DNA of 64,000 nucleotides from Acidovorax sp. FHTAMBA (GTDB lineage: Bacteria > Pseudomonadota > Gammaproteobacteria > Burkholderiales > Burkholderiaceae_C), in the NCBI RefSeq assembly GCF_038958875.1, contig NZ_CP152407.1, positions 317,501-381,500 of the forward strand, read 5' to 3'. The notes below the pieces were generated by a model that had not been told where the DNA came from, searched no databases, and saw only the letters and a program-made list of their open reading frames with translations. Positions 14,832 through 22,193 of the stretch are shown in pieces (within the stretch, counting starts at the first letter, position 1; each line of letters opens with the position of its first letter). The position numbers and the translations under genes were made by a program.

Positions 14832-14980
14832 CGTGCAAGGGCCGCCCCGCCGCACGGGCGGCGTCCCCTTGGGGGCTGAGGGCCGCGGCTCCAAGCCTGC
14901 CTGCGCAGGCTTGGACGTGACCGAAGAGCTGGCGCCTCTGGCGGCGGCACCGCGGCGCCGAAGGCGACACAGGGGGGTTA
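14832..14980. repeat. Family A repeat (copy A5)
   Basis: Holds CAAGGGCCGCCCCGCCG, GGGCGGCGTCCCCTTGGGGG and a GCGGCGCCGAAGGCGACACAGGGGGG tail, in the orientation of copy A4. Its last bases abut the stop of the aldolase-like gene. Most of the gap from 14711 to 14977 is this element and its variants. Confidence 0.6.
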
Positions 14981-15751
14981 GGTGTCGTAGCCTGGAAGGT
15001 CGCGCTGCACCTTGCGCAGCAGCGCGGGCCACGCAAAGGCGCCGCCCAGGCCGCCGGTCTGCACGCGCATGGCCTGGGCCACGCCGCTCACGATCTGCGG
15101 GTTCACCTGTGTCAGTTCGCCACCGGCCTGCGCGTCAATCTGGATGCGGCAGGTGTTCTCGAAGGTGTACATGGACAGGAAGGCGTCGGCAATGGTCTTG
15201 CCCACCGTCAGCAGCCCATGGTTGCGCAGCATGAGGAAGTTGGCCTCGCCCAGGTCGGCCTGCAGGCGCGGCTTTTCTTCGTCGCGGAAGGCCACGCCTT
15301 CGTACTCGTGGTACGCCAGCGAGCCCAGCACAAAGGTGCTTTGCTGGCTGATGGGCAGCACGCCGCCCTTTTGCGCGCTGACGGCCACGCCGGCGCGCGT
15401 GTGGGTGTGCAGCACGCAGCCCGCCTCGGGCCGGGCCTCGTGCACGGCGCTGTGGATCACAAAGCCCGCCGGGTTCACCGGAAAGGGCGAGTCGTGCAGC
15501 TTGTTGCACGCCATGTCCACCTTGATCAGGCTCGACGCCGTGATCTCGTCGAACATCAGGCCGTAGGGGTTGATGAGGAAATGGTGCTCGCCCAGGCCCG
15601 ACACCGACTCGGGCAGCTTGGCGCTGATGTGGGTGAAGACCAGGTCGCTCCAGCCGTACAGCGCAACAAGCCGGTAGCAGGCGGCCAGGTCGCAGCGCAG
15701 CTGCCATTCTTCGGGGCTGACGCTGCCCTGCAGCGAGGGGATGGTGAGCAT
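14978..15751 (-). CDS. Class II aldolase/adducin family protein
   Basis: A 257-residue Zn-dependent aldolase-fold protein. The fold markers are ACYRLVALYGWSDLVFTHIS (N-terminal, residues about 23-42), the metal-binding HTHTRAG, and the later RNHGLLTVGKTI histidine. A GGAGA ribosome site supports the start MLTIPSLQGS. Members act as fuculose-phosphate-type aldolases, epimerases or decarboxylases; many long versions like this are annotated only by family. It stands alone between repeats, with no sugar-pathway neighbour, so the substrate is left open. Confidence 0.88.
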   Translation of the reverse strand: MLTIPSLQGSVSPEEWQLRCDLAACYRLVALYGWSDLVFTHISAKLPESVSGLGEHHFLINPYGLMFDEITASSLIKVDMACNKLHDSPFPVNPAGFVIHSAVHEARPEAGCVLHTHTRAGVAVSAQKGGVLPISQQSTFVLGSLAYHEYEGVAFRDEEKPRLQADLGEANFLMLRNHGLLTVGKTIADAFLSMYTFENTCRIQIDAQAGGELTQVNPQIVSGVAQAMRVQTGGLGGAFAWPALLRKVQRDLPGYDT

Positions 15752-15864
15752 GGGTGGTGTCTCCGCTGTCTGTGTTGATTGTGGGAGGCACCACTGTAGG
15801 CCGATGGGGCGCGGGCGACTGTCAGGCAGGCTACACAGGCGCCAGTCGCATGGGCCGCGCGACG

Positions 15865-15925
15865 TATAAAAATGATAGCTGCCAGCGCTTGCTGGATAAG
15901 CGCTAACGGCCAATTTGGCTTGAAC
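15865..15925 (-). repeat. Dispersed repeat family B (copy B2)
   Basis: Inverted orientation: GATAGCTGCCAGCGCTTGC, TGGATAAGCGCT, then GGCCAATTTGGCTTGAAC. It ends two bases before the stop of the AhpD-like gene, filling the intergenic space upstream of the aldolase-like gene. Confidence 0.75.
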
Positions 15926-15926
15926 T

Positions 15927-16388
15927 TTACACGGCCGGTGCTTCTGGAATCGGCGCGCGCATGCCTGCGTTGACCAGGTTCCAGGCATTGATCACGCCCA
16001 CGGCAAACCCCAGCTCGGAGATTTCTGCTTGGCTGAACACGGCTTGCAGCCTCGCAAATTCCTCATCGCTCGCGTCGCTGTTGGGTGTGGCGGTCAGGAT
16101 CTCGGCCCAGCGCAGTGCGGCGCGGTCGCGGTCGCTGAAGAACGGCGCCTCGCGCCAGCCGGCCACCGCGTTCAGGTGGCGCGGCTCCATGCCGTTCTTT
16201 ACCAGCACATGCCAGTGCATGTCCATGCAGTACGCGCAGCCGTTGATTTGCGACACGCGCAGAAACACCAGTTCGGCCAGGCGCGGGCCCAGCGGGCCTT
16301 TCTTGATGGTTTCGGACAGGTTCACCAGGCCCATGAAGGCCTTGGGCGACAGCTGGTGGTAGGCGAGGCGGGCGGTGTGCTGGGCCAT
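15927..16388 (-). CDS. Carboxymuconolactone decarboxylase/AhpD-like protein (ECF41 partner)
   Basis: A 153-residue all-helical protein of the CMD/AhpD family. It has the redox motif CAYC in INGCAYCMDMHWH (residues about 50-62), the CxxC-xxx-H arrangement of AhpD-type peroxidases. An AGGAG ribosome site precedes the start. The gene lies 124 bp downstream of an ECF41-type sigma factor gene on the same strand and has its own matching ECF41 promoter (16477-16503). CMD-family proteins are the usual companions of ECF41 sigma factors. The likely role is handling an oxidised or organic substrate under sigma control; the substrate is unknown. Confidence 0.9.
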   Translation of the reverse strand: MAQHTARLAYHQLSPKAFMGLVNLSETIKKGPLGPRLAELVFLRVSQINGCAYCMDMHWHVLVKNGMEPRHLNAVAGWREAPFFSDRDRAALRWAEILTATPNSDASDEEFARLQAVFSQAEISELGFAVGVINAWNLVNAGMRAPIPEAPAV

Positions 16389-16476
16389 GGAAAACTCCTG
16401 GAGGGTTGGAAAGACAACAAGCTGCTCTGGAAGAAGCCGCAGCGAACGGGCTGTTGCCGCTTTCCATACCCTTCAA

Positions 16477-16503
16477 GACGTTGCGCAGTGCGCGGTTGTG
16501 ACA
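16477..16503 (-). promoter_or_regulatory. ECF41-type promoter upstream of the AhpD-like gene
   Basis: Minus strand: -35 TGTCACA (16503-16497), exactly 16 bp, then -10 CGTC (16480-16477). This is the published ECF41 promoter form as I recall it. The same spacing and hexamers occur upstream of the sigma gene. The predicted start is about 80 bp before the AhpD-like ATG. Confidence 0.75.
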
Positions 16504-16512
16504 GCGTGGCCT

Positions 16513-17451
16513 TTAAAAACCGTCGCTTCTTTGGCGCCAGTGTTCGTCCAGCACCGCAGGCACCCGCGTCAGCTTGTCCGGGTTGCGCACTGCATGGATC
16601 GCCACGATGCGCTCGCCATCCGTCACAAAAGCCTGCACCGAGTCGAGGCGGCCATTGGCGTAATGCAGCAGACCCGGCTCGCCGTTGATGAGCGCCATGC
16701 GGTACACCAGCTGCGCGCCCAGGCGGCGGTGTTGCGCCCAGTACAGCATGGCAATGCGAAACCTACCCACCAGGGGTTGGGGGAACGCGGCAACCTTGCC
16801 GCCCCCATCGCCGATGAGCTGCGCGTCTTCGCTCAGCAGTGCCTCGATGGCGTTGCGATCGCCGCTGTGGGCGGCTTGCATGAAGCGCTGCAGCAGCTGG
16901 TGGTGCACCTTGCGCGGCACATCAAAACGCGTGCGTGCCTGTTGCACCCGCTCGCTGGCGCGGTGCACCGTCTGGCGACAGGCGGCCTCGGTCTTGCCCA
17001 GATGCGCGGCGATCTCGGGGTAGTCGTAGTCGAACACCTGGCGCAGTAAAAAGGCCGCGCGCTCTTCGGGGCCCAGGCGCTCGAGCACGTACAAAAAGGC
17101 CACGGACAACTCGCCCGCCAGCTCGGCCGCTGACTCAGGCGTGTTGTGGTGGATGCCGCCGCTGTCAGCGTTGTCGCCCTGCAGCTCCACCAGCGGCTCG
17201 GGCAGCCACCAGCCCACATAGGCCTCCCGCTCGGCCTTCAGTGCCCGCAGCCGGTCGATGGCCAGGCGCGTGACCACCGTCACAAGCCAGGCCTCGGCTG
17301 ACTGTAGCGCAGCCAAGTCCTGCCGGCTCCACCGCAGCCAGGCGTCTTGCAGCACATCCTCGGCATCGGCGCGCACGCCCAGCATGCGGTAGGCGATGCC
17401 GAACAGACGGGGGCGCAGGGTGGCGAAAAGATCAGGGGATGTGGGGTTCAT
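16513..17451 (-). CDS. ECF RNA polymerase sigma factor, ECF41 group, with SnoaL-like C-terminal domain
   Basis: A 312-residue alternative sigma factor. Sigma2 (residues about 8-75) has the RLFGIAYRMLG start and ADAEDVLQDAWLRW. The linker holds WWLPEP. Sigma4 (about 115-165) includes LGPEERAAFLLRQVFDYDYPEIA. The C-terminal extension has DGGGKV and ends with the NPDKL motif. WLPEP, DGGGK and NPDKL are together the hallmarks of ECF41, whose C-terminal domain replaces an anti-sigma factor. The adjacent CMD-family gene and two TGTCACA-N16-CGTC promoters agree, giving autoregulation plus one visible target. The inducing signal is unknown. Confidence 0.95.
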   Translation of the reverse strand: MNPTSPDLFATLRPRLFGIAYRMLGVRADAEDVLQDAWLRWSRQDLAALQSAEAWLVTVVTRLAIDRLRALKAEREAYVGWWLPEPLVELQGDNADSGGIHHNTPESAAELAGELSVAFLYVLERLGPEERAAFLLRQVFDYDYPEIAAHLGKTEAACRQTVHRASERVQQARTRFDVPRKVHHQLLQRFMQAAHSGDRNAIEALLSEDAQLIGDGGGKVAAFPQPLVGRFRIAMLYWAQHRRLGAQLVYRMALINGEPGLLHYANGRLDSVQAFVTDGERIVAIHAVRNPDKLTRVPAVLDEHWRQRSDGF

Positions 17452-17500
17452 CGCTGCGTGGGGGGCGTGCGTGCGAAAGGCTGCAAGGCTTTCATGCCAA

Positions 17501-17527
17501 GACGTGCCAGCCTGGCGCTGTGTGACA
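17501..17527 (-). promoter_or_regulatory. ECF41-type promoter of the sigma factor gene
   Basis: Minus strand: TGTCACA (17527-17521), 16 bp, CGTC (17504-17501), about 50 bp upstream of the sigma gene ATG. Hexamers and spacer length are identical to the site before the AhpD-like gene, and both continue CGTCTTG. It implies autoregulation. Confidence 0.75.
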
Positions 17528-17546
17528 GCGTGCGCCGCCAGCTTTT

Positions 17547-17607
17547 GTTTTGATAGCTACTTGCGGTTATGGGATAAGCGCTGATGCCCGATTTGATGCA
17601 GCTTTTA
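17547..17607 (-). repeat. Dispersed repeat family B (copy B3, degenerate)
   Basis: TTGTTTTGATAGCTACTTGC, then GGGATAAGCGCTGATGCCC and a diverged right end. It lies between the ECF41 promoter and the end of the cysteine-cluster gene, whose stop codon falls at its edge. Confidence 0.6.
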
Positions 17608-17895
17608 CGGTGAAGGCCACTTCACCGCGCCCTCACCAGGTAAGGGCTGCGTCACCCGCTCCAGCTGCGTGAGATAGGCCAAGGCCTGCGCATTGTTTGT
17701 GCCGCACATCTCGACAGAAGGCATCAGCCCCCCGCACACCGCTGGTCGCTCTGGCTGCCCAAAAATGCGGCAGCGTGCATCGTCCCCCAGTTGAATGCAA
17801 CGCACCCCCGCAGGCTTGCCCAGTGGCATGCCAGGGATGGGTGAGCTGATCGACGGGGCGATGCAGCAGGCGCCACAGCCGGGGCGGCAGTTCAT
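17605..17895 (-). CDS. YkgJ-family cysteine cluster protein
   Basis: A 96-residue small protein beginning MNCRPGCGACCIAPSISS, with further cysteines in VRCIQLGDDARCRIFG, PAVCGG and VEMCG. That is eight cysteines in a zinc- or Fe-S-binding pattern of the YkgJ (CxxCxxCC) family. Function is undetermined in the family. It starts 13 bp after the FMN reductase stop and is probably cotranscribed with it. The longer upstream frame is a shadow of the reductase gene. Confidence 0.85.
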   Translation of the reverse strand: MNCRPGCGACCIAPSISSPIPGMPLGKPAGVRCIQLGDDARCRIFGQPERPAVCGGLMPSVEMCGTNNAQALAYLTQLERVTQPLPGEGAVKWPSP

Positions 17896-17908
17896 GGGCT
17901 GTGCGGCC

Positions 17909-18502
17909 CTAAGCAGCGGCGGTGGGCTGCAGGCGGGTGGCGGCCCACAGCACCTGGTCCACCACGGCACGCACGCGGTCGCGGTGGGCGGGCTGGATGA
18001 GGGCGCCGCTGTCGTCAAACGCGCTGCCTGCCGAGCCCAGGGCAAACGCCTTGGGCGCCAGCCAGCATTCGGCATTGATCAGCAGGGGTGCCAGGTGGCT
18101 TTGCGAGCGCAGGCCGCCCAGGGCGCCGGGCGAGGCACTCAGCATGCCCACGACCTTGCCGCGAAAACTCTTGCCACCGTCCTGCCAGTCGGGGTTGCCC
18201 TTGACGGGGCTGGAGGCCCAGTCGATGGTGTTCTTGAGCAGGGCGGTGTAGCTGCCGTTGTACTCTGGCGAGCAGATGATCCAGGCCGGGTGCTGCCAGA
18301 GGATTTCCTTCAGCCGGATCACGTCGGCAGGCGTGCCCTGGGCTTCGAGGTCGGCGTTGTACAGCGGGATGTTGAAGTCCGACAGCTCCATCAGCGTGAC
18401 GCTGGCCCCCGCATCGCGCGCGATGGCGGCGGTGGCGTGGGCCAGTTTGCGGTTGAAGGATTGCTGGCGGGTGCTGCCCGCGAAGATGAGAAGTTGGGTC
18501 AT
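17909..18502 (-). CDS. NAD(P)H-dependent FMN reductase
   Basis: About 197 residues with a flavodoxin-like fold. The FMN phosphate loop is FAGSTRQQSFNRKLA near the N-terminus, and the diagnostic CSPEYNGSYTALLKNTIDW follows (residues about 80-98), then GKVVGMLSASPG. Members reduce FMN, quinones, azo dyes or chromate with NADPH in the cytoplasm. The start MTQLLIF (18502) is conventional; an ATG three codons earlier (18511) is possible and neither has a good ribosome site. It is followed by the cysteine-cluster gene and faces mnmG across a parS-bearing gap. Confidence 0.9.
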   Translation of the reverse strand: MTQLLIFAGSTRQQSFNRKLAHATAAIARDAGASVTLMELSDFNIPLYNADLEAQGTPADVIRLKEILWQHPAWIICSPEYNGSYTALLKNTIDWASSPVKGNPDWQDGGKSFRGKVVGMLSASPGALGGLRSQSHLAPLLINAECWLAPKAFALGSAGSAFDDSGALIQPAHRDRVRAVVDQVLWAATRLQPTAAA

Positions 18503-18543
18503 GCGGCGCATTGGAGCACAAAGCGGTGGCAGGAATACTGCAA

Positions 18544-18583
18544 GTGAAACACCCTGCAGTGGCAGGTTGTTTCACGTGGAACA
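18544..18583. promoter_or_regulatory. parS site 1 with an overlapping hairpin upstream of mnmG
   Basis: The 16-mer TGTTTCACGTGGAACA (18568-18583) is one base off the palindromic ParB site consensus. Its left half is also the right arm of a 14-bp hairpin: GTGAAACACCCTGC (18544-18557) pairs with GCAGGTTGTTTCAC (18562-18575) with one mismatch. So a second half-site, GTGAAACA, lies 24 bp away. Confidence 0.8.
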
Positions 18584-18774
18584 TGTGGAGGCCGCTCGCG
18601 TCGTGACCATGGTTTTGCACAAAAAGCATGCAAAGGTGGGAAAATCGCGGGTTTCCCCCAGCGCCGCCGCCCCCTTGGGGCGTTGCTCGGCCCGTACCTG
18701 CAGCCCCTGTCGGATAACGGGCCCCAGCGGGCAGTATTGAAAGACGGGCCATCACCGGCCCCGGAGTGTTCCCC

Positions 18775-20760
18775 ATGTTGTACCCCCAGGAATTTGATGT
18801 GATCGTTGTCGGCGGTGGCCATGCAGGCACCGAGGCCGCGCTGGCCGCTGCGCGCATGGGCAGCCGCACGCTGCTGCTCACCCACAACATCGAGACGCTG
18901 GGGCAGATGAGCTGCAACCCCAGCATCGGCGGCATCGGCAAGGGCCACCTGGTGAAAGAGGTGGATGCCTTGGGCGGTGCCATGGCGCTGGCCACGGACG
19001 AGGGCGGTATCCAGTTCCGCATTCTCAACAGCTCCAAAGGCCCAGCGGTGCGGGCCACGCGAGCGCAGGCCGACCGCATTCTGTACAAGGCCGCCATCCG
19101 CCGCATGCTGGAGAACCAGCCCAACCTGTGGCTGTTCCAGCAGGCGGTGGACGACCTGATGGTGGAAGGTGACCGGGTGGTGGGCGCGGTCACGCAGGTG
19201 GGCATCCGCTTCCGCAGTCGCACCGTGGTGCTGACGGCGGGCACCTTTCTCGACGGCAAGATCCATGTGGGCCTGAACAACTACGCCGCAGGCCGGGCAG
19301 GGGATCCGCCCGCCGTGTCGCTCTCGGCGCGCCTCAAGGAGCTGAAGCTGCCCCAGGGTCGCCTGAAGACCGGCACGCCGCCCCGGCTGGATGGGCGCAG
19401 CATTGACTTCTCGAAGTGCACCGAGCAGCCGGGCGACGGCATGCCCGGCGGCGTGAACGAGGGCACGGTGCCCGTATTCAGCTTCATGGGCAATGCACAG
19501 ATGCACCCCCAGCAGGTGCCCTGCTGGATCACCCACACCAACGAACGCACACACGAGATCATCCGCAGCGGCTTTGACCGCAGCCCCATGTTCACCGGCA
19601 AGATTGAGGGCGTGGGTCCGCGCTACTGCCCGAGCGTGGAAGACAAGATCAACCGCTTCGCCGACAAGGACAGCCACCAGATCTTTCTGGAGCCCGAAGG
19701 CCTGACCACACACGAGTTCTACCCCAACGGCATCAGCACCAGCCTGCCGTTCGACATCCAGTACGAGCTGGTGCGCAGCATGCCGGGGCTGGAAAACGCG
19801 CACATCCTGCGCCCCGGCTACGCCATCGAATACGACTACTTCGACCCGCGCTCGCTCAAGAGCAGTTTCGAGACGCGCCAGATCCAGGGCCTGTTCTTTG
19901 CCGGGCAGATCAACGGCACCACGGGCTACGAAGAGGCGGCAGCGCAGGGCCTGTTCGCCGGCCTGAACGCCGCGCTGCAGTGCCGGGGCGACGCCCCTTG
20001 GCTGCCCGGCCGCGACGAGGCCTACTTGGGCGTGCTGGTGGACGACCTGATCACCAAGGGCGTGACCGAGCCCTACCGCATGTTCACCAGCCGGGCCGAG
20101 TTCCGCCTGCAGCTGCGCGAGGACAACGCGGACATGCGCCTCACGGAAGTGGGGCGCCAGATGGGCCTGGTGGACGATGCGCGCTGGGATGCCTTCAGCC
20201 GCAAGCGCGATGCGGTTTCACGTGAAACAGAGCGCTTGAAGGCCACCTGGGTGAACCCGCGCAACCTGCCTGCCGCCGAGTCGCAACGGGTGCTGGGCAA
20301 GAGCATTGAGCACGAATACAACCTGTTCGAGCTGCTGCGCCGCCCCGATGTGAGTTACGCCAACCTGATGTCGATGGACGGTGGCAAATACGCATCGGCC
20401 GATGTTTCACGTGAAACCCTGGGCGACCTGAGCGAGCCGGTGGTGGAGCAGGTGGAGATTGCCGCCAAGTATGCGGGCTACATCAACCGCCAGAAGGACG
20501 AGGTGGAGCGTGCCGCACACTTCGAGAAGCTGCGCCTGCCGCCCGACCTGGACTACATGCAGGTCACGGCCCTGAGCATCGAGGCGCGCCAGGTGCTCAC
20601 CCGCCACCGGCCCGAGACCCTGGGCCATGCCTCGCGCATCACGGGCATCACGCCCGCGTCGATCTCGCTGCTGATGGTGCATTTGAAGAAGGGTGGGTTC
20701 AAGGAGTTCGCCGTGGCACCGGCAACGCCCACCAAGGCAGAAGGCGAAGTGGCAGCATGA
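18775..20760 (+). CDS. mnmG: tRNA uridine 5-carboxymethylaminomethyl modification enzyme MnmG (GidA)
   Basis: A 661-residue FAD enzyme that with MnmE installs the cmnm5 group on wobble U34 of certain tRNAs. The FAD-binding GGGHAGTEAALAAARMG is at the N-terminus. It is followed by MSCNPSIGGIGKGHLVKEVD and later the conserved TGTPPRLDGRSIDFS and GQINGTTGYEEAAAQG. It is slightly longer than the usual 620-630 residues. ATG 18775 is preferred over an in-frame GTG at 18766. rsmG overlaps its stop (ATGA). Two ParB-binding sites lie inside the gene and read as VSRET in the protein. Confidence 0.97.
   Translation: MLYPQEFDVIVVGGGHAGTEAALAAARMGSRTLLLTHNIETLGQMSCNPSIGGIGKGHLVKEVDALGGAMALATDEGGIQFRILNSSKGPAVRATRAQADRILYKAAIRRMLENQPNLWLFQQAVDDLMVEGDRVVGAVTQVGIRFRSRTVVLTAGTFLDGKIHVGLNNYAAGRAGDPPAVSLSARLKELKLPQGRLKTGTPPRLDGRSIDFSKCTEQPGDGMPGGVNEGTVPVFSFMGNAQMHPQQVPCWITHTNERTHEIIRSGFDRSPMFTGKIEGVGPRYCPSVEDKINRFADKDSHQIFLEPEGLTTHEFYPNGISTSLPFDIQYELVRSMPGLENAHILRPGYAIEYDYFDPRSLKSSFETRQIQGLFFAGQINGTTGYEEAAAQGLFAGLNAALQCRGDAPWLPGRDEAYLGVLVDDLITKGVTEPYRMFTSRAEFRLQLREDNADMRLTEVGRQMGLVDDARWDAFSRKRDAVSRETERLKATWVNPRNLPAAESQRVLGKSIEHEYNLFELLRRPDVSYANLMSMDGGKYASADVSRETLGDLSEPVVEQVEIAAKYAGYINRQKDEVERAAHFEKLRLPPDLDYMQVTALSIEARQVLTRHRPETLGHASRITGITPASISLLMVHLKKGGFKEFAVAPATPTKAEGEVAA
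20214..20229. promoter_or_regulatory. parS site 2, inside mnmG
   Basis: GGTTTCACGTGAAACA: a perfect GTTTCACGTGAAAC palindrome, the core recognised by chromosomal ParB. It lies in the coding sequence and reads AVSRET in the MnmG frame. parA and parB lie 2-4 kb away. Confidence 0.9.
20403..20418. promoter_or_regulatory. parS site 3, inside mnmG
   Basis: TGTTTCACGTGAAACC: again a perfect 14-bp GTTTCACGTGAAAC palindrome, 189 bp after site 2 (exactly 63 codons), reading VSRET in the MnmG protein. Confidence 0.9.
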
Positions 20761-21437
20761 CGATGACAGTGAGCAACGACACCCTGCGCCAGCAACTGCA
20801 GGCTGGAGCAGAGGCTTTGTCTCTGGGTTTGGCCGATGCCCAGATCACGCAGTTGATGGACTTCTTGGCGCTGCTGCAAAAGTGGAACAAGGTCTACAAC
20901 CTGACCGCCGTGCGTGACCCGCAGGAGATGATGACGCACCACCTGCTGGACAGCCTGGCCGCCGTGGCGCCGCTGCGCAGGCATGTGGCGGGCCTGCAGC
21001 AGGGTGGGGCGGTGACAGCGGTGAAACTGCTGGATGTCGGGTCGGGCGGCGGCCTGCCCGGCGTGGTGTTTGCCATCTGCTGCCCGGATGTGGATGTGAG
21101 CTGCGTGGACACCGTGGGCAAGAAGGCGGCGTTCATCCAGCAGGCGGCGGTGGCGCTCAAGCTGCGCAACCTGCACGGGGTGCATGCGCGGGTGGAGACG
21201 CTGACGACGCCGTTCGATGTCATCAGCTGCCGTGCGTTTGCCTCGTTGCCCGATTTCGTCACCTGGTCGCGCAGCGCGCTGGCCGCGCCCCACGGTGTGT
21301 GGCTGGCCATGAAGGGCAAACACCCCGAGGACGAAATTGACGCGCTGCCTGCGGATGTGGTGGTGTTTCACGTGGAACAGCTGGCTGTGCCTGGGCTGGA
21401 TGCGGAGCGCTGCATCGTCTGGATGAAGCCTGTCTGA
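20757..21437 (+). CDS. rsmG: 16S rRNA (guanine(527)-N(7))-methyltransferase RsmG (GidB)
   Basis: A 226-residue SAM-dependent enzyme that methylates G527 in the 530 loop of 16S rRNA. The family N-terminus is LLQKWNKVYNLTAVRD, followed by HHLLDSLA. The SAM site is LLDVGSGGGLPGVVFAI (residues about 91-107), then CRAFASLPDFV and MKGKHPEDE. The start overlaps the mnmG stop by four bases, so the two are coupled. It contains a parS-like site near its 3' end and is followed by a hairpin terminator. Confidence 0.96.
   Translation: MTMTVSNDTLRQQLQAGAEALSLGLADAQITQLMDFLALLQKWNKVYNLTAVRDPQEMMTHHLLDSLAAVAPLRRHVAGLQQGGAVTAVKLLDVGSGGGLPGVVFAICCPDVDVSCVDTVGKKAAFIQQAAVALKLRNLHGVHARVETLTTPFDVISCRAFASLPDFVTWSRSALAAPHGVWLAMKGKHPEDEIDALPADVVVFHVEQLAVPGLDAERCIVWMKPV
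21364..21379. promoter_or_regulatory. parS site 4, inside rsmG
   Basis: TGTTTCACGTGGAACA, identical over 16 bp to site 1, one base off the perfect palindrome. It lies in coding sequence (VFHVEQ) 815 bp upstream of parA. Confidence 0.85.
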
Positions 21438-21442
21438 TGGCA

Positions 21443-21465
21443 TCGGCGCTGCGGCGCCGACTTTT
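21443..21465 (+). terminator. Hairpin terminator after rsmG
   Basis: TCGGCGC (21443-21449), loop TGCG, GCGCCGA (21454-21460), then CTTTT. It starts six bases past the rsmG stop. The T-run is short, so efficiency may be moderate. Confidence 0.6.
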
Positions 21466-21554
21466 CAGCAGCCGGGACAGGGGGGTCGCGTAAACTCGGC
21501 TCCTCACTCGGACGCATCGTTCATCGCGCCCGACCAAAACCCCCGGGAGAAACC

Positions 21555-22169
21555 ATGTTCGGCATCGCAGACTACGGCGCCTTCGTCGCCGCCATTGTGT
21601 TGTTCCTCGCCATTCCCGGCCCAGGTAATCTGGCGCTGATCACCTCCACCAGCAAGGGCGGCGTGCGGGGGGGCATGGCCGCCACCCTGGGTGTGATTGC
21701 GGGTGACCAGGTGCTGATGTGGGCGGCGGTGGCCGGTGTGGCCACGCTGCTGGCCACGTACCCGGCGGCCTTCCATGCCGTGCAGTGGCTGGGCGCGGCC
21801 TACCTCGCGTGGCTGGGCTTCAAGATGGTCACTGCCAAGCCGGGCGCCCAGCCCATCCTGAACATCGAGCCACGCCACTATTTCAAGCAGGCCGGGCTCA
21901 TCACCTTGCTCAACCCCAAGGCCATCGTTTTCTATATGGCGTTCTTTCCGCTGTTCGTCGATCCTGCACGCCACCAGGGCATGCTGACCTTTGGCGTGAT
22001 GGCGGCCACGGTGGCCGCGTTGACGTTTCTCTATGGCCTGACGGCCGTGCTGCTCACGCACCACCTGGCCGAGCGCATGCGCGCCAACCCGCGCATCGGC
22101 CGCGTGCTGGAGAAAGTGGCAGGCGTCTTCCTGATCGGCTTTGGCATCAAGCTGGCCATCTCTAAATAA
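21555..22169 (+). CDS. LysE-family amino acid exporter
   Basis: A 204-residue inner-membrane protein with about six hydrophobic helices. The family opening reads AIVLFLAIPGPGNLALITSTSKGGVRGGMAA (residues about 11-41; the PGPGN motif is diagnostic), and FYMAFFPLFVD is in the second half. Exporters of this family release lysine, homoserine, threonine or related compounds; the specificity is not readable. A GGGAGA ribosome site is present. It sits between rsmG and parA on the same strand, 24 bp before parA, so it probably shares their transcript. Confidence 0.92.
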   Translation: MFGIADYGAFVAAIVLFLAIPGPGNLALITSTSKGGVRGGMAATLGVIAGDQVLMWAAVAGVATLLATYPAAFHAVQWLGAAYLAWLGFKMVTAKPGAQPILNIEPRHYFKQAGLITLLNPKAIVFYMAFFPLFVDPARHQGMLTFGVMAATVAALTFLYGLTAVLLTHHLAERMRANPRIGRVLEKVAGVFLIGFGIKLAISK

Positions 22170-22193
22170 CACCACACGAACTGCAGCACCCAC

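Noticed and set aside
12620..14920. A plus-strand frame of more than 750 codons spanning the MFS gene and GST
   Set aside because: It overlaps the MFS gene in another frame and continues antisense through the GST gene and two repeats; Gly/Ala/Arg-rich with no domain.
18766..18774. GTG start for mnmG three codons upstream
   Set aside because: The ATG at 18775 begins the conserved MnmG N-terminus (MLYPQEFDVIVVGGGHAG); the GTG adds nothing conserved.
20195..20410. CACGTG cores in mnmG as generic E-box or restriction-like palindromes
   Set aside because: The extended GTTTCACGTGAAAC match and nearby parA/parB make parS the better explanation.
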